Assembly: GCF_029168945.1 (NCBI RefSeq)
Contig: NC_083605.1
Location: forward strand, 35,601,280 to 35,665,279
DNA length: 64,000 nucleotides
From: Cannabis sativa
Taxonomy: Eukaryota > Streptophyta > Magnoliopsida > Rosales > Cannabaceae
Direction of reading: 5' to 3'
A program made the position numbers and the translations under genes. Of this stretch, positions 46,872-58,330 are shown one piece after another (position 1 is the first letter of the stretch; every line of letters begins with the position of its first letter). The notes under the pieces are model-generated. The model saw only the letters and a program-made list of their open reading frames with translations, was not told the origin of the DNA and did not search any database.

Positions 46872-48500
46872 GAAAATGTTACGTGCCGAGCCACGTAAAT
46901 GTTAGTTTTATTTAAGGTTTAGATTTTTTTTTAGATTTTAGTTACTAAAGTGGTATGATTATTCGAGCGATTTTTTTATAAAAATAAATTGTGTATATCA
47001 AAGTATTTAGTAAATAAAATATAATTGTGTCTGTAAATTTATGATATGTACATTGTTATTAACAATAAAAAGTATGTTAATCTCAATATTTATATACTCA
47101 TATAGTAGTTATCCATAATGTGAAGAAATAAATTATAATAAGGCATAACAACATACGACTGTAACATTTCTTATTTGTTTCTAAAATATTTAAAAGAACA
47201 ATATATGTATTTTGTAAAATTTAAAAGAAACATTATGTAGCAAAAAAAAAATGTGTCATCTTAAAATAAGAAAAAAATAAAGAAGGCCAATTCTTCAAGA
47301 CCTACTTAACAATCATCATTAAAAAGAAAAAAGAAACTAATAACCAAATAGACTTGGTCTAAATCTTCACAAATAAACAGATAAACATTTGTTTTAGAAA
47401 AGTATTGGTTTAAAATTTCTTTTAGTTTCAGAACAACACCATGTCTGTTCTAGAAGCAAATAACCTTATCAACCTCACCACATTAAATGGCCTTACAACA
47501 CAGTTGTGGTATGAAGGGACACTATCTTCAAGTTTTTTCCCATTGAAAATGTCAATTCCCACAAAGTGACACTTTGCAAGCCAAATTTGAAAGAGAACGA
47601 TATGCAATGTGTCAATGTTTAAAAATATTAGACAAAGAACTGTTATGTAATCTAGAAATAGTTCACAATAAATGTGAATTCCATCATGAATACTGTGAAA
47701 CAGTTTAAAATAGGAAGCATAATTCAGCAACAATCGAATGAGCCTTTGTATTGCAACTCCATTGCAACTGCAGTAGAATGACAGTTTAAAAATTTGTGAT
47801 CAAATGCTGAAATTAATTAAGTCAACAGAATGATATTATATTTCATATTGAGTAAAATATGAAAAATGTAACTACCTTTTTTTATATGACCAGTGGCAAC
47901 TGTGATGTAGAACATATCTTTATTTGATTTGTCTTTTAACAAAGTGCTCTGCCACACTTTCATAATATCATGCAATGTTTTTCCCTACATATTTTCAAGA
48001 TGCACCATTTGACAAACTCATATTTGAACAATTTACGCAAACATTTCAAATTTTATCACGATATCCCCTTGAGTTTATGATTATAGCATAAATGTCGCAG
48101 CCTTAGTCATCACAACGGGACTCACATGGGAGCACTTCAGTGTGAGTTGCCCAAATCCATTACTCACACATATCTTTAGAGCTGAGCTAATCCTCTTACA
48201 ACTCAACATTTACTGAACTATTCAGTCAGCCCCTTCTAAACACTACATAGATGGGAGAAATTTAAAAGTCTAAATCAAGTGACTTATCAAATTGACTTGA
48301 AATTCTTGATTAATTTTTCTCAAGATACATTCACATTGTTGAAAGAGTTGAAAACCCTTCAATGCATATCTACATTTGTGAGTTGTGACTGTTCCCATTT
48401 TATTTTTCCTTATCCTTCTCAATTTAACGAGATAGGCCAAGTAAAATCACATTTTGGGTTGGAACACAAATGAGCATGGAATGACCACTTGGGAGTAAAG
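46872..48500. other. Helitron body without recognised content
   Basis: AT-rich in the left third, then more complex sequence (about 47400-48500) with no protein I recognise on either strand. It may include introns or untranslated parts of captured host genes. Confidence 0.4.
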
Positions 48501-48514
48501 TTATGCTACAAACC

Positions 48515-48790
48515 TGGTCTGTTGACGCTTCTTTTTAGCCTCATCTGTATTTCTTTTCTCTTCGAGCTTTTCGTAGTACTCGAAATAGAAAAATCACCAA
48601 TTAAAATGTACCCATAATTGTAAAAAACTATTATCATATGGAGTAACTATGTGAACAAAAGGAACTTACGGACTATAATCTTGTCTCTTTTCGTTTTGTT
48701 ACTCTTTCATCACTTTTGAATTTGAAAGGAGATGTTATGATAGAAGATTGTGATTTGCTTCCTCTCCCACCAGAAGATTTTGAGTTGGTG
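48515..48790 (-). pseudogene. Captured TPX2/WVD2-like microtubule-binding domain fragment
   Basis: Two exon-like pieces on the minus strand. The first (about 48790-48670) reads SSIITSPFKFKSDERVTKRKE and ends at a strong donor (CC|GTAAGT). The second (about 48580-48515) follows an acceptor-like AG and reads YYEKLEEKRNTDEAKKKRQQT, ending at a GT donor. PFxFKSDERxxKRKE followed by KLEEK is the TPX2-domain signature of plant WVD2/WDL proteins, which bind microtubules. A stop just before the first donor shows decay. It has the same orientation as the Helitron. Confidence 0.65.
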
Positions 48791-49029
48791 CGACATAAAT
48801 ATTTTTCTCAAACTAACAGAAAGGACACATCCTATTATTATACAAATTACATCATTCATATCAGATCCAAATCACATTCAAATCTAGAAACCTAAAAAAG
48901 AAATGATTCAACGCAAAATAAGATGTGAAACTGAAAAGGTTTAAAGAAAATCACAATCTCACAATACCGAAAACATAAACCATTCAATATAAACGTAAAA
49001 CGAAACGTACCTGAAAAATCAAGCAACTT

Positions 49030-49587
49030 ACTGGGCAAAGTGCAGGCTCCAACACTCATGTCTCTTCCGTCGTCATCTTCGACAGCCGACACTCATCTTT
49101 CTCTCTTCTCCACGACGTTGTTTGGAATGTTACCTACACTCATCCCAACACTTCCCAATACGAAAAGTCTTAGACTTGGTCCTCCCACACCGACGTTTCG
49201 GCCTGTGACTTTCGGAAAGTCACCTGATTTGACGCTTCGAATCTCCTAAACGCTAACGGGTCATGGATTGTAGTCACCGGGGACTCACAGTCACGATTCT
49301 TTGCTCTATCACTTCTGGGTTTGGCAATGAAACCCCAAGCTGTTGAGTCAGTGAAAAACGATCTCTTCAGGAGGCACAATGATTATCGGACTGTGGTTGA
49401 TGAGATTGGGATGAGATTGGATTTCGTATGGGCTCCGTACGATTCCAATTTGACAAATTTGATTACAACATTCAAGCAAAATAGAAACTCTCCCAATGTT
49501 TTGATCATGGGTTCAGGGCTATGGCATATGCTTAGGGTTACGAATGAATCGGATTGCAGGGTTTCATTGCAGAGGGTCAATCGTTAG
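49030..49587 (+). pseudogene. Captured SGNH/PC-esterase-like fragment
   Basis: The plus-strand frame reads LLHDVVWNVTYTHP, passes two stops (about 49168 and 49210), then NGSWIVVTGDSQSRFF with the GDS nucleophile motif, VDEIGMRLDFVWAPYDSNL and IMGSGLWHM, ending at TAG 49585-49587. GDSQ plus a later GSGLWHM is typical of the SGNH acyl-esterase fold found in Pmr5/Cas1-type proteins that acetylate wall polymers or glycans. The catalytic His/Asp end is missing. It lies antisense to the Helitron. The family assignment is moderately sure; the exact gene is not. Confidence 0.6.
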
Positions 49588-49723
49588 AAACTCAATTTTT
49601 ATTTTTGAGAATGTTAACGGAGTTAATCTTCCGTTTAATTTTTCTTAGAAAAAAAAAGAAAAATGTTACAAAAATCGTTAAACCAACAATTGCCGTTAGA
49701 TAGGCACTTTTAAGATATAAAGA

Positions 49724-49823
49724 TATGTTTCTCTTTATAGGATTATTGTACATGTTATATATACTGCTTTATATCAGAAATAAAATAACACAGAAAAAAC
49801 ATTTCTTTCCCTAAATCTGTCGA
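49724..49823 (+). repeat. Copia-2 3' LTR, right part
   Basis: TATGTTTCTCTTTATAGG... to CTGTCGA, equal to 42146-42244 of the 5' LTR. It is followed by the TSD CTATA and then gypsy sequence. Confidence 0.9.
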
Positions 49824-49859
49824 CTATATAATTTGTTTTTGCTTCTCAAGGATGAGGTG

Positions 49860-50250
49860 TAGCATTCGCGGGCCCCCAACTGATCTCCTCGTATTTCTCT
49901 AACTTTTCCTTTGCATGGAAACTTGATCACCTAATGGTAAGACGAAGCGACTGCCTTCATTGCACGGATCCATGGTCGGCTGAGGATGGCATTATAGGCT
50001 GAGGGACAATCCACAATTAGGAATTTGGCCGACTTGTTTACTCCATTTGCGTAGACAGGTAGTTGAACAAAACTTCAGGCGACGGCGCTTTTCCCTGAGA
50101 ATCCCACTAAGCTAACTTGTGTCTCTTGGGCCTTTAGGTCTTCAGTTTCCATTTCTTTTAAAACCCCAGCAAATAGGATATTGGCTGAGCTCCCGGTATC
50201 TACCAGCATTCACTTCATACGAACGTGGGCAACATCTAAGGTAATGATAA
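49860..50250 (-). pseudogene. Gypsy aspartic protease remnant
   Basis: The minus-strand reading contains DDALIITLDVAHVRMK, a stop, then MLVDTGSSANILF, the retroviral-type protease active site (DTGSS). It continues with GFSGKSAVA, a stop, [18 protein letters not shown] and a stop after MKAVASSYH. It follows gag and precedes the RT, as expected. Copia-2 interrupts just beyond, at 49828. Confidence 0.8.
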
Positions 50251-50304
50251 GGGCGTCATCATGTGGGTGTTCTAGCTCGGAAGCCTCCCCTTGATTGAAT
50301 GATA

Positions 50305-52062
50305 TTAGCACGTCAGGTCCTTCGTTATCATTACTGTCATTGCCTTGATGGAGTGGATCCAACGAAAGTGGGCCAATGAGGCTTGGACCGAATTCCCACT
50401 TAAGTTTGATCCTCCTGAGATCACGTTCACAATCTTCTTAATGTATGGGGGGAGGGATTGATTCTGACCCTTATCATGTCCTTGCTGAACATGCAGCGTT
50501 GAATCTACAGTCAGGCAGTCCTGGAAGAACCCTTCTCTAACTAGCCTGTTGATCTCAATCTTCAGTTGTCTACATTCATAGGTGGCATGACCATGCTCCC
50601 CATGAAAGGCACAGTACCGCCTTTTGTCCCTTTTTTCGGGGTCAATGGTCATCTTGGCGGGCCACCTTGTTTCCTTCATTCCCCTCAGTCGCCTCATTAA
50701 CTCAGTTAGTGTAATGGTCATCCGAGGTAACTCCTCCTCGCTCCATTGACCACTTGGTTACCTTGCTTGTCCCATACTCGTCATCACGGCCCTTTGGTAT
50801 TTCTGTCGTTAGCTTGCCGCCCCTCGTTTTTATTGTGTGGTCGTGAAACTGGCATTCAATCTTTTGTCTCGAATAGGAATGCATCCCCCAGCATTGATGT
50901 TTCCCGTGATACCTCCTTAGCATGTCGTTTTTCTTGTAATTCTAAAGCCACGTACCCTCATGCCATGGTCAGGGCCCTTGTCAGAGACAGACTTGGTTCT
51001 ACTATTATTGCCTTTTTTAACTCCGAGCCATGCAGTAACCCTTGCATTAGTGCCTTTGTTGCCACTAAATCAGTGCACTTTGGGATACTGACGTATTCTT
51101 CGCTGAATCTGTTGATGAACTTTTCCAAAGGCTCGTCTGGTCCCTGATGTATTATCATTAAATTTATGTCTACCTTTACAGTCCTGACATTTATCACGAA
51201 GTTTTTCTGAAACCTTAAGATCAAATCTTGATATGAGTTTATTGTTCCTGATGTCAAATTGTGGAACCAGCGTAGAGCGGGACCCCTTAATCCCTCAGTG
51301 AAGTTCTTGCATTTAATTGCCTCAAGGTCCTCCAATAGGACTGACACGGTTAACATTTTTTGCTCAAACTGACATACATACTCTGAGGGGTCTCTCGTCC
51401 CGTTATATTCTGGTAACTTTGGAGCCACATAATGTTATGGAGCTTCTGCACGTAAAATATGATTTCAAAAGGTGAGAGGGTTGATCCTTCCGTTCGCGCC
51501 CACTCAATGTGTACTCCCATTTGACTATTTGCTTCCAAGTCCAGTAGTTTATTCCACATCATTTCCTGCAGCTTTTCTGTTTCTTTATTCACCATCGATG
51601 GATTTTCGGTAACCGCTGGTTTTGCAGTTCGCTACCAGGGTGTCGTGCGGAGTGCTTCTGCTTCTGTTATCTCTGCCACCTCATCCCTGGCCCTTCTCTG
51701 CTGGTCCTGCGAATGTACTGAAGCTTCTAGTATTGCTGGGTTTTCTTTTCCCCCGAGTCCTTCATGCATGCACCGGGTATGGTTGCAGGGTGATTATTGT
51801 TGTCGTTGTTTTCTTTCTCAACAGTTTCACCAAGTTGATGGTTGTTTGTCTCTTCCACATGTGAGGGGCGCTGGTATCCTTCAAGGACTACTTTCATCTG
51901 TCTGTTTTCATTTTCAAGCATTTGAATGCGTTCTTTCTAGAGGGCGATTTCTGCTTCTTGTGTTGCCATTTTGCCCTCTTGTTGCTTTAGTCTTTCCAAA
52001 ATCTCTCGCCACGGTGGGAATTGGTGCAGTGTTTCACTGTTGACGTTTTTAGTGTTCATCTG
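50305..52062 (-). pseudogene. Gypsy gag (main part)
   Basis: Minus-strand frame, continuing from the start at 62317 across retroelement B. A coiled-coil segment comes first (about 52000-51730, LENENRQMK). The capsid-like Retrotrans_gag domain follows (51428-50958): PKLPEYNGTRDPSEYV, GLRGPALRWFHNL, LEKFINRFSEEY. Then comes a nucleocapsid knuckle variant (CAFHGEHGHATYEC) at about 50610 and a PPYIKKIVNVISGG linker to the protease. Several stops and frame changes are present (for example the TAG near 51940). Confidence 0.82.
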
Positions 52063-52067
52063 GGTTT

Positions 52068-53959
52068 TGTTGGGTTTTATGCCCTAAATAAAACTCATTT
52101 CAATATAATCAGATTTACTTATTAATATAGATCAGAAATAACATTTAATGTTGCATGGTTCACATGATTTATTTCATGATTATATATACATAATGTATAA
52201 ATTCATCTGAAACCCTTTTCACATACTTGATCCTGTTTATTGTGCCGTCAACACATTGGAAAGTAAACATGACTATGTGAATAAAGTTTCCTAGATTTAT
52301 CAGACATAGGGTTTTACTGATATGATAATCTACAACAGAGTTTACTTGCATTTGGAGAAGTGCTATGTTCTTTCCAGAGCATTGGTTAAAGTAAAGCTCA
52401 GGTTGGATGCATGGAGTATGCATCGGAAGGGACCGATATTGAACTTTGACTTAGATTTATTAAACTTACCGTAATATCTATTCAAGTCAATATCGCCTAG
52501 TTGATCCTAGATCAAATGTTCTTAATCCTGTTATGATTAGGCTCAATCTCGAGAGGCTATTCGTGTTCTTTGATTTGTTAGTTAAGCCTACTTTTAGGTC
52601 AGGGTGATACGTACATTTTGGGAACACGGTAGTGCAATTGAGTGGGAGCGCTAGCATAAACATGGAATCTATAGCTTCTATCAAGCGAATATTAAGCAAA
52701 GGATGATCTCCTTCGAGCTTGACCAAACGAACATAAATGGTGGAGTACTCATTTCACATAAGCTGAAATATCATTTATACGGGGTCAAGTGTTTTAAGGA
52801 ATAAATACATTGTAGGGTGTAACGGTAATTTAATCCCTTTACAGTGTAGATCATTCATATAGAGGATCATTGATCACATTAGGATTATAACAATGGATAA
52901 CTAATGATGTGTCTATATGGTGGAACATATAGAGCATTCTATATACTGAGAGTGCAATTCTAAGTTCTATGCGTGGATTCAACGAAGAATTAATAAGTTA
53001 GTGAATTTTAGTGCTAAATTCTTGATCTACTTATTGGAAGCTCGGTTATATAGACCCATGGTCCCCCCACTAGTTGAGATAATATTGCTTGTAAGACTCA
53101 TGTAATTGGTTTTGATTAATCAATTATAATTCTCAAATTAGACTATGTCTATTTGTGAATTTTTCACTAAGTAAGGGCGAAATTGTAAAGAAAGAGTTTA
53201 TAGGGGCATATTTGTTAATTATGATACTTTGTATGGTTCAATTAATAAATATGATAAATGACAATATTATTTAATAATTATTTATAGTTATTAAATAGTT
53301 AGAATTGGCATTTAAATGATTGAATTAGGAAATTGGCATTTTTGAGAAAATCAGATACAAAAGGTGTTAAAATTGCAAAATTGCAAAAAGCAAGGCCCAA
53401 TCCATTAGTGTATGGCCGGCCACCTTTGTAGCTATTTTAAGTTGATTTTTTCATTATTTTAATGCCATATAATTCAAATCTAACCCTAGTGGAATGCTAT
53501 AAATAGATAGTGAAGGCTTCAGGAAAATTACACTTTTCTTCAGACTTTCTGAATCAGAAAAAACTGAGCCTTCTCTCTCCCTATCTTTAGCTGACCACTC
53601 TCTCTCTTCTTCTTCAATATATTTCAAAATCCTTAGTGATTAGAGTAGTGCCCACACACATCAAGCAATACCTCAATCATAGTGAGGAAGATCGTGAAGA
53701 AAGATCATCAGCAAAGGAGTTTCAGCATCAAAGATTCAGAGAAAGAGATCCAGGTTCAGATATTGATAATGCTCTGCTACAGAAAGGAATCAAGGGCTAG
53801 ATATCTGAACGGAAGGAGTCATTATATTCCGCTGCACTCAATGTAAGGTTTCTTAAACTTTATATGTGTTTATTTCATCGTTTTAGAAAGTTCATATTTA
53901 GGATGTTAATAAACATACTTGTGAGTAGATCTAAGATCCTGGTAAAATAATTTCCAACA
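52068..53959 (+). repeat. Retroelement B 5' LTR
   Basis: 1892 bp. TATA box TATAAATA at 53498-53505. Very similar to the 3' LTR, with few substitutions (for example TCAAGCGAATATTAAG near 52681 against TCTGGCGAATAGTAAG), which suggests a younger insertion than A. Confidence 0.92.
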
Positions 53960-53961
53960 AC

Positions 53962-53974
53962 TGGCCTCAGAGCC
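53962..53974 (+). other. Primer binding site, retroelement B
   Basis: TGGCCTCAGAGCC, identical to the PBS of retroelement A and likewise 2 bp after the LTR. Confidence 0.7.
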
Positions 53975-56900
53975 ATGGTAATTGATTTACTTGCAAGAAA
54001 TTTGGACTTTAAAACGATTGTTTGTATGTTCTTTGGATGGTATCATGTTGTATTGAGTGTTATTTGATGATTGATTGATGTTTGTAAAATTTTCGTGAAA
54101 AATAATTGCGATTTTATCTCTGGAATTATTTTTATTGGATAGTATGGAAAAAATTAAGCAAGTTAGCCTTTTACAGAACTTAATTTGGATTTTATTTGAA
54201 TTAGTTATAATTTTTTGAAGATTTGAAAAAATCGGGGCTGTGCTGATATTTTCCTGCGATCGCAATTCTGTCCGTACAGTTTCGAATTTTTTCGTTTTTC
54301 TTCGATTTTTCATGCTTTTTCATGGAATTAACTTCTAATTTTTTGTATAGTTTTGTATTTATACTATCACTATTCCTAATTCAATTCTAATTATCATTTT
54401 GAATTAATTTAATATTTTTTAAATTTAATTCAAGATATTAGTGTAATTTGAATTGGAATAGAATTAGTATTTATCTTCTTGTTTAAAAATCTATCTTATT
54501 TTTAAATTTGATTATATCTTATTTTTTTAAAATTTAAGGTCAGATTTTATAAGATATTTTAAGATATCTTATCTTTTAAGATATTTTTAATTATCTTATC
54601 TTTTAAGATTTTTTTTTTAAATCTTTTTAGATATTTTGACCTTATTTAAATTTAAAATAAGATATTTATAATCATGTAATTTTAAATAGATGTAAGATAT
54701 TTTGCTAACTTTTAAATTTTGTTATTTTATTTAATTAAATTAAATTTAAAAATCTGAAAAGATATTTCATTTATCTTTTCTATTTTTTATTTAATTTTTA
54801 TTTATAAAATATCATTTAAAATTTAATAGTAGTTAGCAATTTTTTTTTGAAATGAAATTTAGGTTGGTTGAAACCTAATTTTTCAAAAATTGTAGGTTTA
54901 ATTTTAAATTTAAATTTTTTAAATTTTCGAATTTTTTTATTTTTTTTTAATTTTCGAAAAATAAATATTTTATTTATTTAATTAATTATTTCGAAATTAA
55001 ATATTTAATTTAAAATTAAATAAATCCTACATCCAACTATCCAACTAACCTTGTTGCAGGAGTATGTGTTTTAACTTGTGTGTAAGTTTTCAAAACCTAT
55101 TATTACTTGATTGCAAATAGCCATGGTTACTTTTTGCCAGATCTAATGATCTGATGGCTCCCTTGGTCAAGATAATAATTTGTAACAGGTATAATTTACA
55201 ATCTTCTTTCATCTGTGTATGACCTAGCAACATGATAGGACCCATCCAAAGTGTGCCTGTGTGAGCCTATGTGTTTAATTTGATTATAGATGCATATAGG
55301 TTGCTGTTGCTAAATAAAATGTCATAGTTTTTGATAGATTTTATTTAGGCCCATTTAGTTTTTGGGCTTAGTCAATTAATAACAGTTGTTCATTTTAAGG
55401 TTAAATTCCTCTCTTTTGGGCCTTGTGTGAGAGTTGGGAGCCATAGAAGTGGGTACGACATACTGAACCCAGCACCCCCTCACACAAACCACCCCAATTG
55501 TGAAGGCCCATTTGCCTGATTTGAATGACTGTACTAGGTTAACTACACTAGTTTAACCTAATTAAAATTGATTAGCAACATAATTAATTTCATTTATTTT
55601 GAAATTAATTTAAGAAAATTATAGTTTAAAGAATTTTTTATTCTAAGCTAAACTATATGTATTTTCTTGTATTTAATTAAATATAGAATTATAACCATCT
55701 AGATTCTTTCTGGAACTTAATTTAAATTTTTCATTAAATATTCCTATTTAAGTTGATATTTAGTTATCTTCAACTAACCAACTTAAATCTGAATATCTTT
55801 TGAATTCAAAATTTCAAAATTAAGTTGAGGAATTTTAGGCATTGGTTATTAAGATTCTTTAGATATTTTTCAAGTTAATATCTTTTCGAATATTAACTTA
55901 AAATGGAATATTTTCAAATTAAGTGGTTACAACTTAATTTTTGATATTTAATTAAGTTTAAATTTGAAAAATATTTAAGTTCTAGATTTTTTCTAATACA
56001 ACTTAAATCAGATATTTTTTCAAATTTTGTGGAAAAGATACTTAGTCAAATAAGATATTTTCTAGATAGTTATTTCTAGACTACTTATTATTTCTAATAT
56101 TAAATAGGAAAATATTATAAATTGTGAAATTAATTATTTAATTAATTTTGGTACAATTTATTTTAAGTATATTTTTCCTAGTATTAAACTAGAAATTAAT
56201 AATTAAGTCTTCTCTACACTTAATTATTTATTTCTTGAATTTAATACATTTAATTAATTTGAAAATTAAATATCTAAGTTGATTTTTATCATCATACTTA
56301 AATATTTCTTTTTCATGACATTTAATTAAATAGAAAATTATTTTTAGTTGAAATTTATTTTTTCAACTAAATTTAAATAATTTTCAAAATATATTTTTTC
56401 TTTATTTTATTAATCAATTTCGAAATTGCATTTCTTAAATGCTAGAATTTCGAATTTTATCTTGAAAAATAGATTAAGCTGTAAATTAATTATTTTAATT
56501 AATTCTTGGATCAACTTAAATCAATGATTTTTTCATTTATTGATTAATTTAAAATAAATTGAATTAAAGTATATTATTAGAAATTAATTAATTAGTCAAA
56601 GGAAAATCTAGATAGATGATATTTTTGCTTGAAGTATTTTTCTAGTGTATTTAATTAAATAGAAAATTAATATTTAAGTTGATTTTCATCATCATACTTA
56701 AATATTTGAAATTTTTCTTATATATTTAATTAAATAGGAAAATTATAATTTTGTTGTAAATTAATTTTATTAATTAATTTTGGGTCAACATTAAATTAGA
56801 ATAATTTTTCCAGGATTTATTTTAATATGCATTTTTCGAAAATTGTATTCTTATATACTTTAATTTTTCGAAATGCAATATATATTTATAGAAAATTAAA

Positions 56901-58330
56901 TTTGAGTGGTAAATTAATTTAAATTAATTTTGTAACAACTTAAATTGAATATTTTTCTAAATATTTATTGGAAATTATTACTAAGATGGAAATAATTCAT
57001 TTTATTTTCATATCCATCTAAGTAAAATTTATAAATATTAAATTAAAATTTATATTTAGAATTTTTCATTCTAAATTGGAAATTTTAATTAAATAAATAT
57101 ATATATTTAAAATAAATAGAATAAATAAAGAGAATAAAAGAAAATACAACTCTTTTTAAATAATGAGCTTTATTATCAAGAGACATTCGATCTCCATTGT
57201 GGGTTTTACACCGGGTTTATTTTAGTGAGTAATCCTCCCTAATGGAGGAACGTTCATTAGCAATTTCGCACCGTTTAACCTCGCATGATAAGTAGTTTGT
57301 AAGTGTTTTGTATGGTATGGATCACCCTAATGGTGGCGACCATACTTGACTTGCAAATTATGAAACAATGGTGGAAGCTCATAAGATAGAATTGCCTTGA
57401 CTCTCGCCTAAACGGGACAACGCTGAATTCCAATCTTGATCGAATAAAAGGTTGCTAGAATGTTTAACATTTTAGACGAGCTGACAACTCTATTCAATGA
57501 ATGGTAGCTTTGACTCTCGCCTAAACGGGACACTGATATCAGTTTGTTGAAAACCTTGGAAATTATTTAGGATTGTAAGTTTTAGTATTTTCACTTGTCA
57601 TTCCTACTTGCTATATGTTTATAATTTCTGAATTGTGTATGAATTTATATTGAACCATGTTATTTTCTGTTATTAAGTTGTAGTTTAATTTCGAATCTTC
57701 ATTGTTGGTCTAACTTGGCTTGTTTATCTAATGAGATAAATCCCTAGTGGATTTTCACCATTAGACATACATAATAGTGTTAGATCTCGAAAGATAAATA
57801 TTGTATATGCGACATCTAGCTGTTCATCAATTGATGACACCTTAGACTAGTATTTTTACGATATGAAACAAGAAGATTGTATAAATAAGATTACTTTGAC
57901 ATTCGCTAATCGAAGCATCGTTGGATTCTTATTTTAAACGAAATTATCCTAATTCCTCTTAGCTTATTCATTTCGAATTAGCTTCAAAACATATCATTGG
58001 ATGAATGGTCTATAAATCATTTCATGTCATTCTATATTTTCTCTTAAGAAATTAAATGACGCATATGATTATAATCCCGAAATTCTATTCCCAATTGATA
58101 TAAATCCTCAATCTTAGAAATCTCCTACTTGTATGGGCAAATCTGACTTAGAGTTAAATTAGTAGTGGTGGTCCAAGATAGAATTACTCATAATATTTGG
58201 TATAAATTTAAGTCTTTGACTTTAATTTTAGATTCCAAACAGAAATTTTCTTATATTTCTAATTCCAGAATACAATACAGTTACACTTTCTCACGTGTTT
58301 AACATCCATCTTCTATTAATGGATTAAAAC
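53975..58330 (+). other. Retroelement B AT-rich leader and unidentified internal region
   Basis: Parallel to 20824-25160 and mostly alignable by eye. It differs in a block at about 57185-57360 that has been replaced relative to A. The CTCGCC...CGGGAC motif pair is kept (about 57400 and 57515), here as CTCGCCTAAACGGGAC. No gag could be recognised. Confidence 0.55.

Larger units (their letters stand above)
46868..49723 (-). mobile_element. Non-autonomous Helitron (2856 bp) with captured gene pieces
   Basis: On the minus strand it starts TC (49723-49722, TCTTTATATCTTAAAAG) and ends CTAG (46871-46868). Its 3' hairpin is TTACGTG-GCTCGG-CACGTAA, seven bases before the CTAG end. It lies between A and T in copia-2's 3' LTR with no TSD, exactly as Helitrons insert, and the 5' LTR shows the empty site. 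No Rep/helicase is present. It contains fragments of a TPX2-like gene (minus) and an SGNH-esterase-like gene (plus). Confidence 0.92.
42018..49828 (+). mobile_element. Copia-2: Ty1/copia element with short LTRs and TSD
   Basis: The element runs 42023-49823. Short 222-bp LTRs start TGTTGGAAAATTAG (TATTGG in the 3' copy) and end TTTGTCGA/TCTGTCGA. A perfect TSD CTATA lies at 42018-42022 and 49824-49828. The PBS TGGCATCAGTGCC is at 42247-42259, and a TTGAGGGGGAG polypurine tract precedes the 3' LTR. The 3' LTR is split by a Helitron. Copia-2 sits in the gypsy element between protease and RT, in opposite orientation. Confidence 0.93.

Noticed and set aside
47428..47733. 101-codon minus-strand frame in the Helitron
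   Set aside because: No recognisable domain and no matching splice or promoter context. It could be captured sequence, but I cannot support a gene.
50746..51147. Plus-strand frame opposite gypsy gag
   Set aside because: The minus strand carries clear Retrotrans_gag and knuckle motifs here; the plus frame has none.
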